A stretch of DNA of 7,796 nt from DAOTVD01 sp034437075 (GCA_034437075.1 DAOTVD010000239.1:1-7796); one strand, 5' to 3'; counted from the first letter of the stretch, positions 1 to 6,793 are shown. Numbers and translations are program-made. Notes: a model not told the origin generated them from the sequence alone.

Positions 1-63
1 CCCTTTCAGCAATTTTCGGATGGCGGCGGCATAGGGTTCTACATGTGGGTTTGAATCAGACAT
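1..63 (-). CDS. jetB: Wadjet subunit JetB (DUF4194, MukE-like), N-terminal fragment
   Basis: Only the first 21 codons are in the window; the gene continues past the left edge. The visible peptide starts MSDSNPHVEPYAAAIRKLLKG. The short acidic start followed by an amphipathic 'AAAIRKLLKG' helix is what DUF4194 proteins look like at this point. In known type I Wadjet systems JetB is the MukE-like partner that binds the JetA kleisin in the SMC complex JetABC, which extrudes DNA loops and, with the nuclease JetD, cuts small circular DNA. The ATG (61-63) lies inside the last codons of jetA, giving an 8-bp overlap (56-63) and probable translational coupling. The identification rests mostly on its position after jetA. 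Confidence 0.72.
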   Translation of the reverse strand, partial: MSDSNPHVEPYAAAIRKLLKG

Positions 64-1537
64 GGTCAGCCTCGGGGGTCGCTCGTTTGAAAATGATACG
101 GGGTAAGGTCACGGTGCGCTGGGCCTGGTTAGGTGTCTCGATGAGAATAGCGTCCTCGGTCAGGCGGTCGATGGTATGGCCGGGTTCGCGCGCCGCGATT
201 TGCAAATAGGCGATGACTTCTGACATACCTTTGGTGATGGGGTAGCGGTTGACCAATTCGGCCAGCGGCACTTCGGCGCGACTCATCAACGCGCGTTCGA
301 TGTTTTCGTGCAGGCGTGTTTCATCAATATAGAATGTTTCGAACAGGGCCGAGAGCGCGTCATCATCCAGCAAAGTCGAAGCCGGGCGGGGGCGTTCGGT
401 GGCGGTGAATTGCTCCGGTGGCTCGAATAAGGGACGTTCTAGCGGCAAATCGACTTCCGGCTCACCTTCGAGGACATAGAAGGGGGTGCGGCTGCGGCGC
501 ATCATGGGGACGATGGCCTCGCCAAGTTGGCTAGACAAGTGCTTGATCTCCCCGGCCAGGGTTTGCACGCGGCGGCTCTCGGCGATGTTGCGCGTATCCA
601 CGACGCGGCGTAAATGCTGGGCGAGTTGCTGGTTGGATTGGTTGACTCGTTCGCCCGCTTCCAGCAGATACGAGGTCAAACGCCCCAGCAATGCATTATC
701 GTTGGCATAGGTCGCCAGGCGCGGCATGTGAAATAGCGCGCTGACCAAGTCATCGAACGTTTCGCGCTGTTCGGGGTGCGTCAATAATTCGTAAAACGCG
801 CGGAAGCTCTGGCCCTCGTCGCTGGCTTCGAGCTGTTCGTCGGCGTCTAGCGCCGTGCCCAGGATGTCACCACGCCGCGCGTCGGGGTCGAGTTGGGCTT
901 GCTGTATCGCGAGCGCCATCTCCCGAAAGCGTTCTTCGACCAGGCTAAAATCGCGCAAGAGTTGCCCGGCCAAGCCGCTGATATGCTCTATCCGTTCACG
1001 GATTTGCACATCGCTCAGCCCGTCTACGGTTTGTGTGGCTTCGATACGTTCGATTTCCGCGTCGATTTGCTCGCGCCGATCATAAAGCTGGTCGAGCCGG
1101 GCTTGCACGTCTTCCGTGCTGCGTGTGACGACTTCATCCAGCAAAGATAAAATATTGCGCAAGCGCGACTCCGTACCGATGATGCGTTGACTCAGCATCT
1201 CATCGAACCACCCCAGCAGGCGCTCGGCATGCGGCGACAGTTGCACCGCGTAGCCTGCCTCTTGACGCCGAATGCGGATCAGATCATCTTCGCCGCTCCA
1301 ACTGTCGATATAAAAATCCGGCGACTGGATGTATTGATCATCTTCGGGCAAGGTGGCGTTCACATGCTCGATAAATCTATCTAGTTGTTCGCGAAAAATG
1401 TCTTGCTCGATGAGTACATGGTGCTGGCGTTTGAAGGTATGGTGCAAGAAACTCACGGCCAGGGGCAGCCATTTATGGCGCATAGCCAAAATAGCGGGAT
1501 CGTTCTTATGTAGAACCTGTACGGCGTTGTAATCCAT
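56..1537 (-). CDS. jetA: Wadjet subunit JetA (DUF3375, MukF-like kleisin)
   Basis: This 493-aa protein has the look of the DUF3375 family, the JetA kleisin of type I Wadjet anti-plasmid systems. An N-terminal, mostly helical region (about 1-115) resembles a winged-helix dimerisation domain. It is followed by a charged coiled-coil stretch (about 140-215, including 'DRREQIDAEIERIEA'). The family-typical block at about 204-250 is visible: 'FREMALAIQQ', then 'RRGDILGTALDADEQL', then 'SDEGQSFRAFYELL'. A proline-rich linker (about 365-388) leads to a C-terminal winged-helix-like domain (about 390-470) that should contact the SMC head. The length fits the family. There is no catalytic motif, as expected for a scaffold subunit linking JetB and the JetC ATPase. 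The start is set by the ATG 33 nt downstream of a strong -10 box; no good Shine-Dalgarno is seen. jetB overlaps its 3' end. Family assignment is by recognition, not by search. Confidence 0.88.
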   Translation of the reverse strand: MDYNAVQVLHKNDPAILAMRHKWLPLAVSFLHHTFKRQHHVLIEQDIFREQLDRFIEHVNATLPEDDQYIQSPDFYIDSWSGEDDLIRIRRQEAGYAVQLSPHAERLLGWFDEMLSQRIIGTESRLRNILSLLDEVVTRSTEDVQARLDQLYDRREQIDAEIERIEATQTVDGLSDVQIRERIEHISGLAGQLLRDFSLVEERFREMALAIQQAQLDPDARRGDILGTALDADEQLEASDEGQSFRAFYELLTHPEQRETFDDLVSALFHMPRLATYANDNALLGRLTSYLLEAGERVNQSNQQLAQHLRRVVDTRNIAESRRVQTLAGEIKHLSSQLGEAIVPMMRRSRTPFYVLEGEPEVDLPLERPLFEPPEQFTATERPRPASTLLDDDALSALFETFYIDETRLHENIERALMSRAEVPLAELVNRYPITKGMSEVIAYLQIAAREPGHTIDRLTEDAILIETPNQAQRTVTLPRIIFKRATPEADHV

Positions 1538-1569
1538 CGGCTTTGTAGGATTTCTTATCTGGTGAGCGA

Positions 1570-1599
1570 ATTATAGCGTGATGTGTGGTGAGGGTTCAA
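1570..1599 (-). promoter_or_regulatory. Putative sigma-70 promoter of jetAB
   Basis: On the minus strand a perfect TATAAT (1570-1575) is preceded, after an 18-nt spacer, by TTGAAC (1594-1599), which matches four of six positions of the -35 consensus. Transcription would start near 1563, giving a leader of about 25 nt before the jetA ATG at 1537. No recognisable operator was found around it. This is consensus matching only. Confidence 0.5.
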
Positions 1600-1647
1600 T
1601 GGGTGTGTTGGGTCGCCGTGCCAAGCCTCATTCTCGCCAGGCGATGA

Positions 1648-1809
1648 CCGGGCTGGGGTGGTGAAAAGCTGTATCAGATTTATAAGAATTTGCATATCCC
1701 CGCCCGCGCGGCGCGTCAGACCGCTAAGGCACTGGTTAAGTCGGGGCTACTGGCCCCGATCCGTATCGAGCGCACAGAAGGGTATATGTATAAGGACTTT
1801 CTCAGCTAG
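1648..1809 (+). pseudogene. Remnant of a gene, winged-helix-like C-terminal tail
   Basis: The plus-strand frame is open from just after a TGA (1645-1647) to a TAG (1807-1809). From 1666 it encodes a 47-residue protein-like stretch beginning 'KLYQIYKNLHIPARAARQTA' and ending 'GYMYKDFLS'. The pattern is a helix-turn-helix ('ARAARQTAKALVKSGLLAPI') followed by a wing and 'Y-x-Y-x-D-F-L'. It resembles the C-terminal winged-helix tail of Fic-family proteins and similar regulators. There is no in-frame ATG and no upstream portion, so it is probably the 3' end of a gene cut off by a rearrangement. It is convergent with the hydrolase and divergent from jetA. The Fic comparison is tentative; that this is a coding remnant is somewhat firmer. 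Confidence 0.4.
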
Positions 1810-1810
1810 A

Positions 1811-1861
1811 TTTCACACGCCGTGCGAACGATGCGAAATGCGAAAGTGTGAAAGGTTTCGC
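1811..1861. repeat. TGCGAA repeats inside an 8-bp inverted repeat
   Basis: TTTCACAC (1811-1818) and GTGTGAAA (1846-1853) form a perfect inverted repeat. The interval holds three TGCGAA copies (1823-1828, 1832-1837, 1839-1844), and a TTTCGC follows at 1856-1861. It lies between the stop of the plus-strand remnant and the end of the hydrolase gene. There is no T-tract, so a classical intrinsic terminator is not supported. It could be a small dispersed repeat or a scar left at a junction. Confidence 0.45.
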
Positions 1862-1866
1862 GCAGA

Positions 1867-2766
1867 TCACTTCAACGCCGCATCAAAAAAGGCGAGCATG
1901 CGCTCAGCATATGCCTGCGGTGCAACTCGCCAGGTAGTGCCATGTACTGCGCCCTCCACCAGCCACAGCGCGACATTATCGCCGCCCGCTGCCGCATAGC
2001 TGGTCATCCGATCACGTTCAATCACGAGATCACCGCCACCGATAAGCAACACCGGGCGGTCTCCTAAACTGGCGATGTCTTCACGAACGGGGGCGGGCAC
2101 GGGCCGGTCGAGGCGGTAGGCCTGATAGCGATCGAGCAGAGAATTAGCGGGGAAGAACAGCGCGTCTTCCAGATTGCGCAGGGGCAGCAAGTCCCGCGCC
2201 TGGGCCACGGATGCGCCATCTGCTAGTATGGCATCCACGCTGGGGGCTAAGCGCGCGCCGCGCAGGGCCACTTGCCCGCCGGTTGAATGCCCAGCCAGGC
2301 CGATATGCTCGCCCCCTTGAGCCTGTACATAGGCCGCCATTCCCGGCACATCAGCGGCATCTTCCCAGCCATAGGAGCGCCGTTCCCCGCCGGATTCGCC
2401 ATGGCCGCGTAAATCCACCAGCAATAAGCCGTATCCAGCAGCATATAGCTGATCCGCGTGCCACGCCATTGCGCGTCGGTCACCGCCATAACCGTGCAGC
2501 AAGATAATCACCGCGTCGTTTTGGGGCGGCACATACCATCCGGCCAGCAGCACGCCATCCCCAACGATGCTGGCATCGCGTGCTGCGTCCATCCAGGGTG
2601 CTTCAACGGCCTCCACCGGACGCTGAGCAGTCGGCAACACAAAATTTTCGGTATACAGATAGATGCCAACTGCGTGAAGCCCAATCACGAAGGTGACGAT
2701 GGCGAACAGACCCAGTCGCAAAGCGCGTATTAAGCAACTTACGTGTCGTTTCTTAGCTTGTGACAT
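1867..2766 (-). CDS. Membrane-anchored alpha/beta hydrolase (serine hydrolase)
   Basis: This 299-aa alpha/beta-hydrolase-fold protein has one N-terminal hydrophobic segment (about 18-37) after a basic start (MSQAKKRH). It is therefore probably an anchored or exported enzyme with its catalytic domain outside the membrane. Visible motifs: oxyanion-hole loop 'HGYGGD' (91-96), 'VDLRGHGES' (117-125), nucleophile elbow 'GHSTGG' (159-164, Ser161), a likely acid in 'GGGDLVIERD' (Asp246 is the candidate) and the catalytic His in 'AVHGTTW' (His275). The triad is complete, so it should be an active esterase, lipase or peptidase. The substrate cannot be read from the sequence. The start ATG overlaps the end of a small upstream reading frame, suggesting that the two were once coupled. 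No functional link to the Wadjet or restriction genes is evident. Confidence 0.85.
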   Translation of the reverse strand: MSQAKKRHVSCLIRALRLGLFAIVTFVIGLHAVGIYLYTENFVLPTAQRPVEAVEAPWMDAARDASIVGDGVLLAGWYVPPQNDAVIILLHGYGGDRRAMAWHADQLYAAGYGLLLVDLRGHGESGGERRSYGWEDAADVPGMAAYVQAQGGEHIGLAGHSTGGQVALRGARLAPSVDAILADGASVAQARDLLPLRNLEDALFFPANSLLDRYQAYRLDRPVPAPVREDIASLGDRPVLLIGGGDLVIERDRMTSYAAAGGDNVALWLVEGAVHGTTWRVAPQAYAERMLAFFDAALK

Positions 2767-2898
2767 CTGTTATGGGGTGCTCCAGGACTTGTAATGTGCT
2801 GCTCAGTGCCGTGTCCAGATCCAACGTCGCGAAGAAGCCGCGCTGCAATCCGACCGTGCACGCCGCAACGCCCGCCGAACCTTAATTGGTGTTGCCAT
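2753..2898 (-). pseudogene. Possible small gene broken by a frameshift
   Basis: Two overlapping minus-strand frames together read like one short protein. From the ATG at 2896-2898 the first frame gives 'MATPIKVRRALRRARSD' and then turns into poor sequence ('CSAASSRRWIWTRH') before stopping near 2803. A second frame, open across the same bases, continues sensibly with 'LQRGFFATLDLDTALSSTLQ' and 'VLEHPITDVTS'. It stops at 2753-2755, 12 nt inside the hydrolase gene. A single-nucleotide indel near 2845 would join them into about 47 residues. It could instead be a decayed fragment of a larger protein. No family is recognised. Confidence 0.3.
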
Positions 2899-2926
2899 TA
2901 TAAGTATATCCCTAATTGTAATAGCG

Positions 2927-2955
2927 GCTATACTCACTAACCAACAACTTGACAA
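2927..2955 (-). promoter_or_regulatory. Putative promoter upstream of the hydrolase
   Basis: On the minus strand TTGTCA (2950-2955, five of six consensus positions) is followed after 17 nt by TATAGC (2927-2932, four of six). An alternative -10, TACAAT, lies about 15 bp further downstream. Either would transcribe the small broken frame and the hydrolase. The evidence is consensus matching only. Confidence 0.3.
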
Positions 2956-3224
2956 TGCTCGCGATGCGGAATGGTGTATACCCACTAGAATAGAGGCTAA
3001 GTAGGTATGCAGGCTATGCGTTGAGTGTATAGTACTCTCACCAGCAAAATCCCAGTTTACATCGACAATGTCGGTATTCTCCTCCACATACGGAAGCGGC
3101 TTTTGAGTGAGCATAGGTAAGTCCAGTGCTAGTGTTAAGAAATGTATGGTTCAAGTATACACACATAGCCGGTCTAAGAAAAAGCGACTCATACCCAATA
3201 GCAATATTTCTTTTCGTAAATCTG
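2956..3224. other. Non-coding or unassignable A+T-rich spacer
   Basis: With the leader region to its left, this separates the methyltransferase from the hydrolase by more than 300 bp. Short open frames exist on both strands, but none has a recognisable family, a convincing start with a ribosome-binding site, or a plausible protein composition. No terminator hairpin with a T-tract was found after the methyltransferase stop at 3225. It may be decayed sequence at the edge of the imported restriction-modification block. Confidence 0.4.
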
Positions 3225-4100
3225 TCACCGTGCCCAATCCAAGTTGCGCCCAACTAACAATTCATTCAACTTGGCATGATGAGTGTTTTTCATCGGTACG
3301 GCCAGCGTATCAAACTGATGCTGTTTCGCTAGCGCTTTGGCTTCATCCACATTGTCATACGTCATCAAAAAATCGCCTGAGCATTGTGCTAGTAGAGCAA
3401 AGAGCTTTGCGTGATCGACTTCATGATGATGATACAAGCGTTTACCCGGCTTCTTGGATGACGCCGTATAGGGAGGATCGACAAAGAAAATAGCATACGG
3501 ATCGGAGATATGCTGTTCAATGACGTCCAGTCCATTGCCATGAATGAAACTTAATCGAGCACGCTGATCGACAATATCACGAATGCGTTTGGCCAGTGTC
3601 TCAGGATACCACCTAGATTGTATACCACGCCCATTTTCGCCGTGCTTCAATCGTCCGGCACCGGTTGCGAGTATACCCCCTCGATTTACCCGGTTCTTGA
3701 TAATTGTCTGTAAGGCCATGTGTCGCAAAGTGCCATCAGATTTGGCAAACAATCGATCAACATTGGCGGGTGACATCTCAAAAGACATAATCTGATCAGC
3801 CAGCCAAAGACCATGTTCGGATTCAATGATTGTGTCCCAGACCGCAGCAACTTGTTCATCTATTTCAACTAGCGTGACATATTCAGCTAGTTTTGTGAAT
3901 ACAGCGGTCAGGCCGACAATAGCGCCGCCGGCAAACGGCTCAATAAAATGTGCCACGGGTAATTGCTTGGAGGCGAGCCATAAGTAAATGCGTGGCACAA
4001 GCCAAGTTTTGCCACCCGGATAACGAAATGGACTGCGGTGTTTTACAGATGCTACATTGACAATATGCTGAGGCATGCCAGGTAAAGGCAATTGCTCCAT
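3225..4100 (-). CDS. D12-class (Dam-like) DNA N6-adenine methyltransferase
   Basis: This 291-aa protein should transfer a methyl group from S-adenosylmethionine to the N6 of adenine in a specific DNA site. The class signatures are in the usual order: motif X 'FRYPGGK' (25-31), motif I 'FIEPFAGGA' (52-60, SAM binding), the D12 landmark 'SRWYPETLAKRI' (162-173) and catalytic motif IV 'DPPY' (208-211). 'YHHHEVDHAKLF' (223-234) and 'MKNTHH' (270-275) follow, both typical of the C-terminal half. The length is normal, so it looks intact. A TAAGG lies 8 nt before the ATG as a plausible ribosome-binding site. The gene begins 10 bp after the NotI-like endonuclease on the same strand, so it is most simply the protective methylase of that system. 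Target specificity cannot be read. Confidence 0.92.
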   Translation of the reverse strand: MEQLPLPGMPQHIVNVASVKHRSPFRYPGGKTWLVPRIYLWLASKQLPVAHFIEPFAGGAIVGLTAVFTKLAEYVTLVEIDEQVAAVWDTIIESEHGLWLADQIMSFEMSPANVDRLFAKSDGTLRHMALQTIIKNRVNRGGILATGAGRLKHGENGRGIQSRWYPETLAKRIRDIVDQRARLSFIHGNGLDVIEQHISDPYAIFFVDPPYTASSKKPGKRLYHHHEVDHAKLFALLAQCSGDFLMTYDNVDEAKALAKQHQFDTLAVPMKNTHHAKLNELLVGRNLDWAR

Positions 4101-4110
4101 AGTGCGAACC

Positions 4111-5016
4111 TTATAATAGTTGATCTAGAGTAGGAGCATCTGGCGGGTTGTTTTCACTATCCAGTTTTTCATCCAACTTACTTTGCAAATGCCCAAGAAA
4201 ATCTTCTACTGCGCCTGGAACCGGAGTTGTAATTTGATCCAGTGCAGGCCTGAATAATGTGTATACTTTGCGATCCAACTGGAGCTGATATTGGTGGTTT
4301 TGCTCATCAAACACAAGATCATAAACTAACCAGGCAATATCTGCATCCTCCGGCGAAACTTCCTCCAAGACCGGTAACGTCTCAAAAAAGCCTCGATGGA
4401 GCGCAACAGCCATGCGCTTATTCCAGGATTTCAGAATACTGCCCTTATAAAGCAATTGTGGCACAAGTCGCTTTCTTGAAGACGACAAATAATCGGGACG
4501 AGGTCGGCCAGATTTTGTGAATTGCTCCCTAGTCAAATAACTTTCTGGGTCTTGCATGTATTCTTGAAAGAGTCTGCGGATATTACCCGATATGTAAACC
4601 GCTTGAATTTCCAACGAGCCAAAATCTAATATCCGTCCCAGTTCATCATAAGCAACTAGGACAACATCAATATTGCCAGCCGATATCCCATTCCGATCAT
4701 TGAGGCGAACCTCGGCTAGGGTTGTCCAAGAAATATCTGATGAAAAAAAGAAGTTGGCTGCATCTTCGGCAATTAACCAATCTTGTCGGAAACGAACAGG
4801 ACATGTTATAGCGATGTTTCCCAAAGTATCAAACACGCTGCACGTTCCCAACGGATCATTTGCTTTATCTTTAGTGCAATTCGCAACACGATTATTGTAA
4901 GGACACAATCGATTCCTACGATAGCGAACAGCCCTTTCGGTAAAGTTGTCCAAAGGAAAGCCGAAGACTTCGGATAAAGGTTGATTTGACAAAATAACGA
5001 ACTCTTTCATATACAT
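4111..5016 (-). CDS. NotI-type restriction endonuclease (Fe-Cys4 + PD-(D/E)XK)
   Basis: This 301-aa protein is recognisably of the NotI restriction endonuclease family. Four cysteines, 38 ('LCPYNN'), 47 ('NCTKDK'), 59 ('GTCSV') and 72 ('ITCPVRF'), match the Fe-Cys4 metal site known from the NotI structure. The nuclease core follows: Asp117 in 'SAGNIDVVLV' and Glu136/Gln138 in 'FGSLEIQAVYISGNIR', the D...E-x-Q variant of PD-(D/E)XK used by NotI. 'PDYLSSSRKRLVPQLLYKG' (174-192) is another family hallmark. NotI itself has about 383 residues, so this version is shorter. A second ATG two codons downstream (MKEF) is an alternative start. No clear Shine-Dalgarno is seen, and a TATAAT lies only about 12 nt upstream. 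The methyltransferase follows after 10 bp. The cutting site is unknown and probably not NotI's GCGGCCGC (see findings). Confidence 0.9.
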   Translation of the reverse strand: MYMKEFVILSNQPLSEVFGFPLDNFTERAVRYRRNRLCPYNNRVANCTKDKANDPLGTCSVFDTLGNIAITCPVRFRQDWLIAEDAANFFFSSDISWTTLAEVRLNDRNGISAGNIDVVLVAYDELGRILDFGSLEIQAVYISGNIRRLFQEYMQDPESYLTREQFTKSGRPRPDYLSSSRKRLVPQLLYKGSILKSWNKRMAVALHRGFFETLPVLEEVSPEDADIAWLVYDLVFDEQNHQYQLQLDRKVYTLFRPALDQITTPVPGAVEDFLGHLQSKLDEKLDSENNPPDAPTLDQLL

Positions 5017-5027
5017 TCATAGCACCG

Positions 5028-5033
5028 ATTATA
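5028..5033 (-). promoter_or_regulatory. Candidate -10 box for the restriction-modification pair
   Basis: A perfect TATAAT on the minus strand lies within CGCTATAAT, the same nine bases found at the jetA -10 box. No acceptable -35 hexamer is present 16-18 nt upstream. If used, transcription would begin around 5021, almost at the endonuclease start codon, implying a nearly leaderless mRNA. Weak evidence. Confidence 0.3.
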
Positions 5034-5084
5034 GCGGCTTGCAAAATATGCGGCGAGTTTCTAGAGCAGATCAATATCTGGAGG

Positions 5085-6116
5085 CTAATTTGTCATATTA
5101 GGTTGAATATCCTCAAAATCAGGAGCATCCGACATGAGGCGCACCATATTAGCGCGTTGCTCGGCATCAAAATGATGGTACGCGCTCGCGTGCTCGGCGG
5201 CGGTGTTAAAGCCGTTCTCGGGATCATCCGCAATGACCATCTTCATATACGCAGCCAGCGCCTCGGCTTCATCTTCGGGTAAACCCTCCGCGACGGGGAC
5301 AAAAACCTGATTGCGCGTGTGCTCGCCCTCGCCGCGCAGCAAAAACCCCACGTGATACACATCCGGCTCAAGATCGCCCTGCACCGCCACCCAACTCTGA
5401 ACAGGCTCGCCGGATGAGTGCGTGCTGATGTAATCCGGCTCACTTTCCGGCGCGGGCGGCAACTCGATCAGCTCATTTTCCTGGATAAGTTCCGGCACTT
5501 CGCTGTCGGGATGCAAGGTATCATAGCGCTGCTCCCAATCCGGGCCGACATAATGATCGAGCAAGTGCGCGATTTCCGTCTGCGCGACATCGTGCAAAAT
5601 CTCGATATGGTTCTCGTTTTTGCGGTTATTGAAGTACAGTGGCAGCCGGTCGCCATCTGCCCAACTATCATACGTGCCCGGCAAAATCACATGCGTATGC
5701 GGATTATCTCTGCCATCTTCGGTGGTCTCGCGACGATGCAACGCATAAGCCCATTCGGGGGTATCCAACCCGCGCGCGTCGAAAAAGTGCTCGATGGTGT
5801 TTTCGGTCAGGTCACGCACGAACTGCTCGCGCTGATCGTCGGGAATCAATTCGACCAGGTCGGGATTGGGGTTGATGACTAGCGTGAAAGCCTGCACATG
5901 CGGCGACTTGAACGCCTCACAATTGGCGGCGATGGTCTGGAAGTTATCCCCCAGACCATGATCCGACCAGCGCTCTAGGCCGCGATCCTGCGGAATATGT
6001 CCGTCGCGGTCGTCGCGGTACTGCACATAGCGCAGAATCCCCTTCAGCTTGCCCGCGCCGTTGCCTTTGGATGACTGATAGCGCACATTGGCGATAACGC
6101 TCTGCTTGCGATCCAT
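5085..6116 (-). CDS. Compact HUH relaxase / mobilisation nuclease
   Basis: This 343-aa protein looks like a relaxase that nicks the transfer origin and stays covalently attached to the DNA 5' end. An N-terminal 'LKGILRYVQYRDDRDG' (24-39) supplies candidate catalytic tyrosines (Tyr30, Tyr33). Further on, 'ALHRRE' (125-130, His127) and 'NPHTHVILPG' (138-147, His140 and His142) give the three-histidine metal site of HUH nucleases in the usual spacing. About 130 acidic C-terminal residues (from 210) have no recognised domain; no helicase or primase domain is present. It starts 3 nt after the stop of the ribbon-helix-helix gene, with only a weak TAGG before the ATG, so translation is probably coupled. 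The MOB class cannot be fixed by eye. A related non-transfer HUH nuclease is the main alternative. Confidence 0.75.
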   Translation of the reverse strand: MDRKQSVIANVRYQSSKGNGAGKLKGILRYVQYRDDRDGHIPQDRGLERWSDHGLGDNFQTIAANCEAFKSPHVQAFTLVINPNPDLVELIPDDQREQFVRDLTENTIEHFFDARGLDTPEWAYALHRRETTEDGRDNPHTHVILPGTYDSWADGDRLPLYFNNRKNENHIEILHDVAQTEIAHLLDHYVGPDWEQRYDTLHPDSEVPELIQENELIELPPAPESEPDYISTHSSGEPVQSWVAVQGDLEPDVYHVGFLLRGEGEHTRNQVFVPVAEGLPEDEAEALAAYMKMVIADDPENGFNTAAEHASAYHHFDAEQRANMVRLMSDAPDFEDIQPNMTN

Positions 6117-6119
6117 AGC

Positions 6120-6455
6120 CTATTTCGGGCGAGGTTTGACCCGCTCAATCACCGGTTGTAGCGCTTGCCCCAATTGGACGATCATCTTTTGCTGCTGAAT
6201 GACCTGCTCTTGCAATTGATTCATATCGCCCCGCAAGGCTTCCATTTGGCCTTCCAGGGATTTAGCGATTTGCTTGCGTGAGCCGCGCGCATCGGCTTGT
6301 TCGTCCAGGTACGCACGCAGCGCCTCGCGGATGAGGTCAGATTTGCTGATCGGTGTGCCCTTGCGGGTACGCTGCACGGCCAAATCTTCGAGCAGATCGT
6401 TCATCTTCTCGGAGACGCCGACCGTTAGACGGTGATCGAATTTGACTTTACTCAT
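6120..6455 (-). CDS. Ribbon-helix-helix DNA-binding protein with coiled coil (relaxosome accessory)
   Basis: This 111-aa protein has an N-terminal ribbon-helix-helix fold. 'KFDHRLTVGVSEKM' (5-18) is the DNA-contacting strand, followed by helix A (about 16-30) and helix B 'SKSDLIREALRAYLDE' (37-52). A glutamine-rich amphipathic helix (about 60-104) should be a coiled coil for oligomerisation. Proteins of this shape commonly assist relaxases (MobC- or TraY/NikA-like) by binding near oriT and repressing their own operon. The ATG lies within the last codons of the upstream HU-like gene (8-bp overlap), with GGAAG as a possible ribosome-binding site. The relaxase follows after 3 bp. The fold is well supported; the relaxosome role is inferred from context. 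A plain transcriptional repressor is the alternative. Confidence 0.78.
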   Translation of the reverse strand: MSKVKFDHRLTVGVSEKMNDLLEDLAVQRTRKGTPISKSDLIREALRAYLDEQADARGSRKQIAKSLEGQMEALRGDMNQLQEQVIQQQKMIVQLGQALQPVIERVKPRPK

Positions 6456-6780
6456 GGCGTTGATCTTCCATTTCTTGGCGATAGCTCACCAATTTTTGCT
6501 TGAACTTGTCCGAAGGCCGGAACCGAAAGTAGTAGCGTTTGACGGTCGCGGGCACCGGCTGACCTTTATTGCGCAAGAGCGATTCAACCGCCCCACGCGA
6601 ACTGACTTCCTGTTCCTGAACATGCAATCGCCCAAGCCCACGGATGTGAATTTTGCCATCAGGTTGCATCAACTCGGCCTGACAAACTTCGGTGAACACG
6701 TCCAGGATTTCGGCCACGTCTTTGCGGCTGTAACGGTATAAGTGCAGGGCCACGGCGGCCACGAGTTGATCATGATTCAT
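6448..6780 (-). CDS. HU/IHF-like DNA-bending protein
   Basis: This 110-aa protein follows the HU/IHF plan. A helical N-terminus (3-38) carries 'SRKDVAEILDVFTEVCQAEL' (18-37). Next comes the 'KIHIRGLGRLHV' turn (43-54), equivalent to HU's 'I-x-G-F-G-x-F'. A basic arm (about 55-82) ends in 'QPVPATVKRYYFRFRPSDKF' (74-93), matching the conserved 'FRPS-x-x-L' end. It is slightly longer than HU (about 90 aa), with a charged C-terminal tail. It is the first gene of the mobilisation operon and has a good ribbon of purines, GAGGA, 8 nt before the ATG. DNA bending by HU or IHF helps assemble several known relaxosomes, so a dedicated copy here is plausible. Whether it acts at the structured region just upstream is inference. 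Confidence 0.75.
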   Translation of the reverse strand: MNHDQLVAAVALHLYRYSRKDVAEILDVFTEVCQAELMQPDGKIHIRGLGRLHVQEQEVSSRGAVESLLRNKGQPVPATVKRYYFRFRPSDKFKQKLVSYRQEMEDQRHE

Positions 6781-6787
6781 GGGATTT

Positions 6788-6793
6788 TCCTCG
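6788..6793 (-). promoter_or_regulatory. Ribosome-binding site of the HU-like gene
   Basis: On the minus strand GCGAGGA precedes the ATG at 6780 with about 8 nt between. It is the best Shine-Dalgarno in the window and supports this start for the first gene of the mobilisation operon. Confidence 0.55.

Noticed and set aside
1658..1999. Plus-strand open frame starting with GTG before the hydrolase end
   Set aside because: It runs antisense into the well-supported hydrolase. The neighbouring frame (1666-1809) gives the more protein-like reading over the same bases.
2803..3114. Minus-strand open frame of 103 codons in the spacer
   Set aside because: Its composition is not protein-like and its end is the wrong-frame half of the small broken gene. 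Only the part from 2898 leftward seems ever to have been coding.
5418..5882. Plus-strand open frame of 154 codons
   Set aside because: It lies wholly antisense to the relaxase histidine-motif region and has no recognised family; it is a shadow of a G+C-rich gene.
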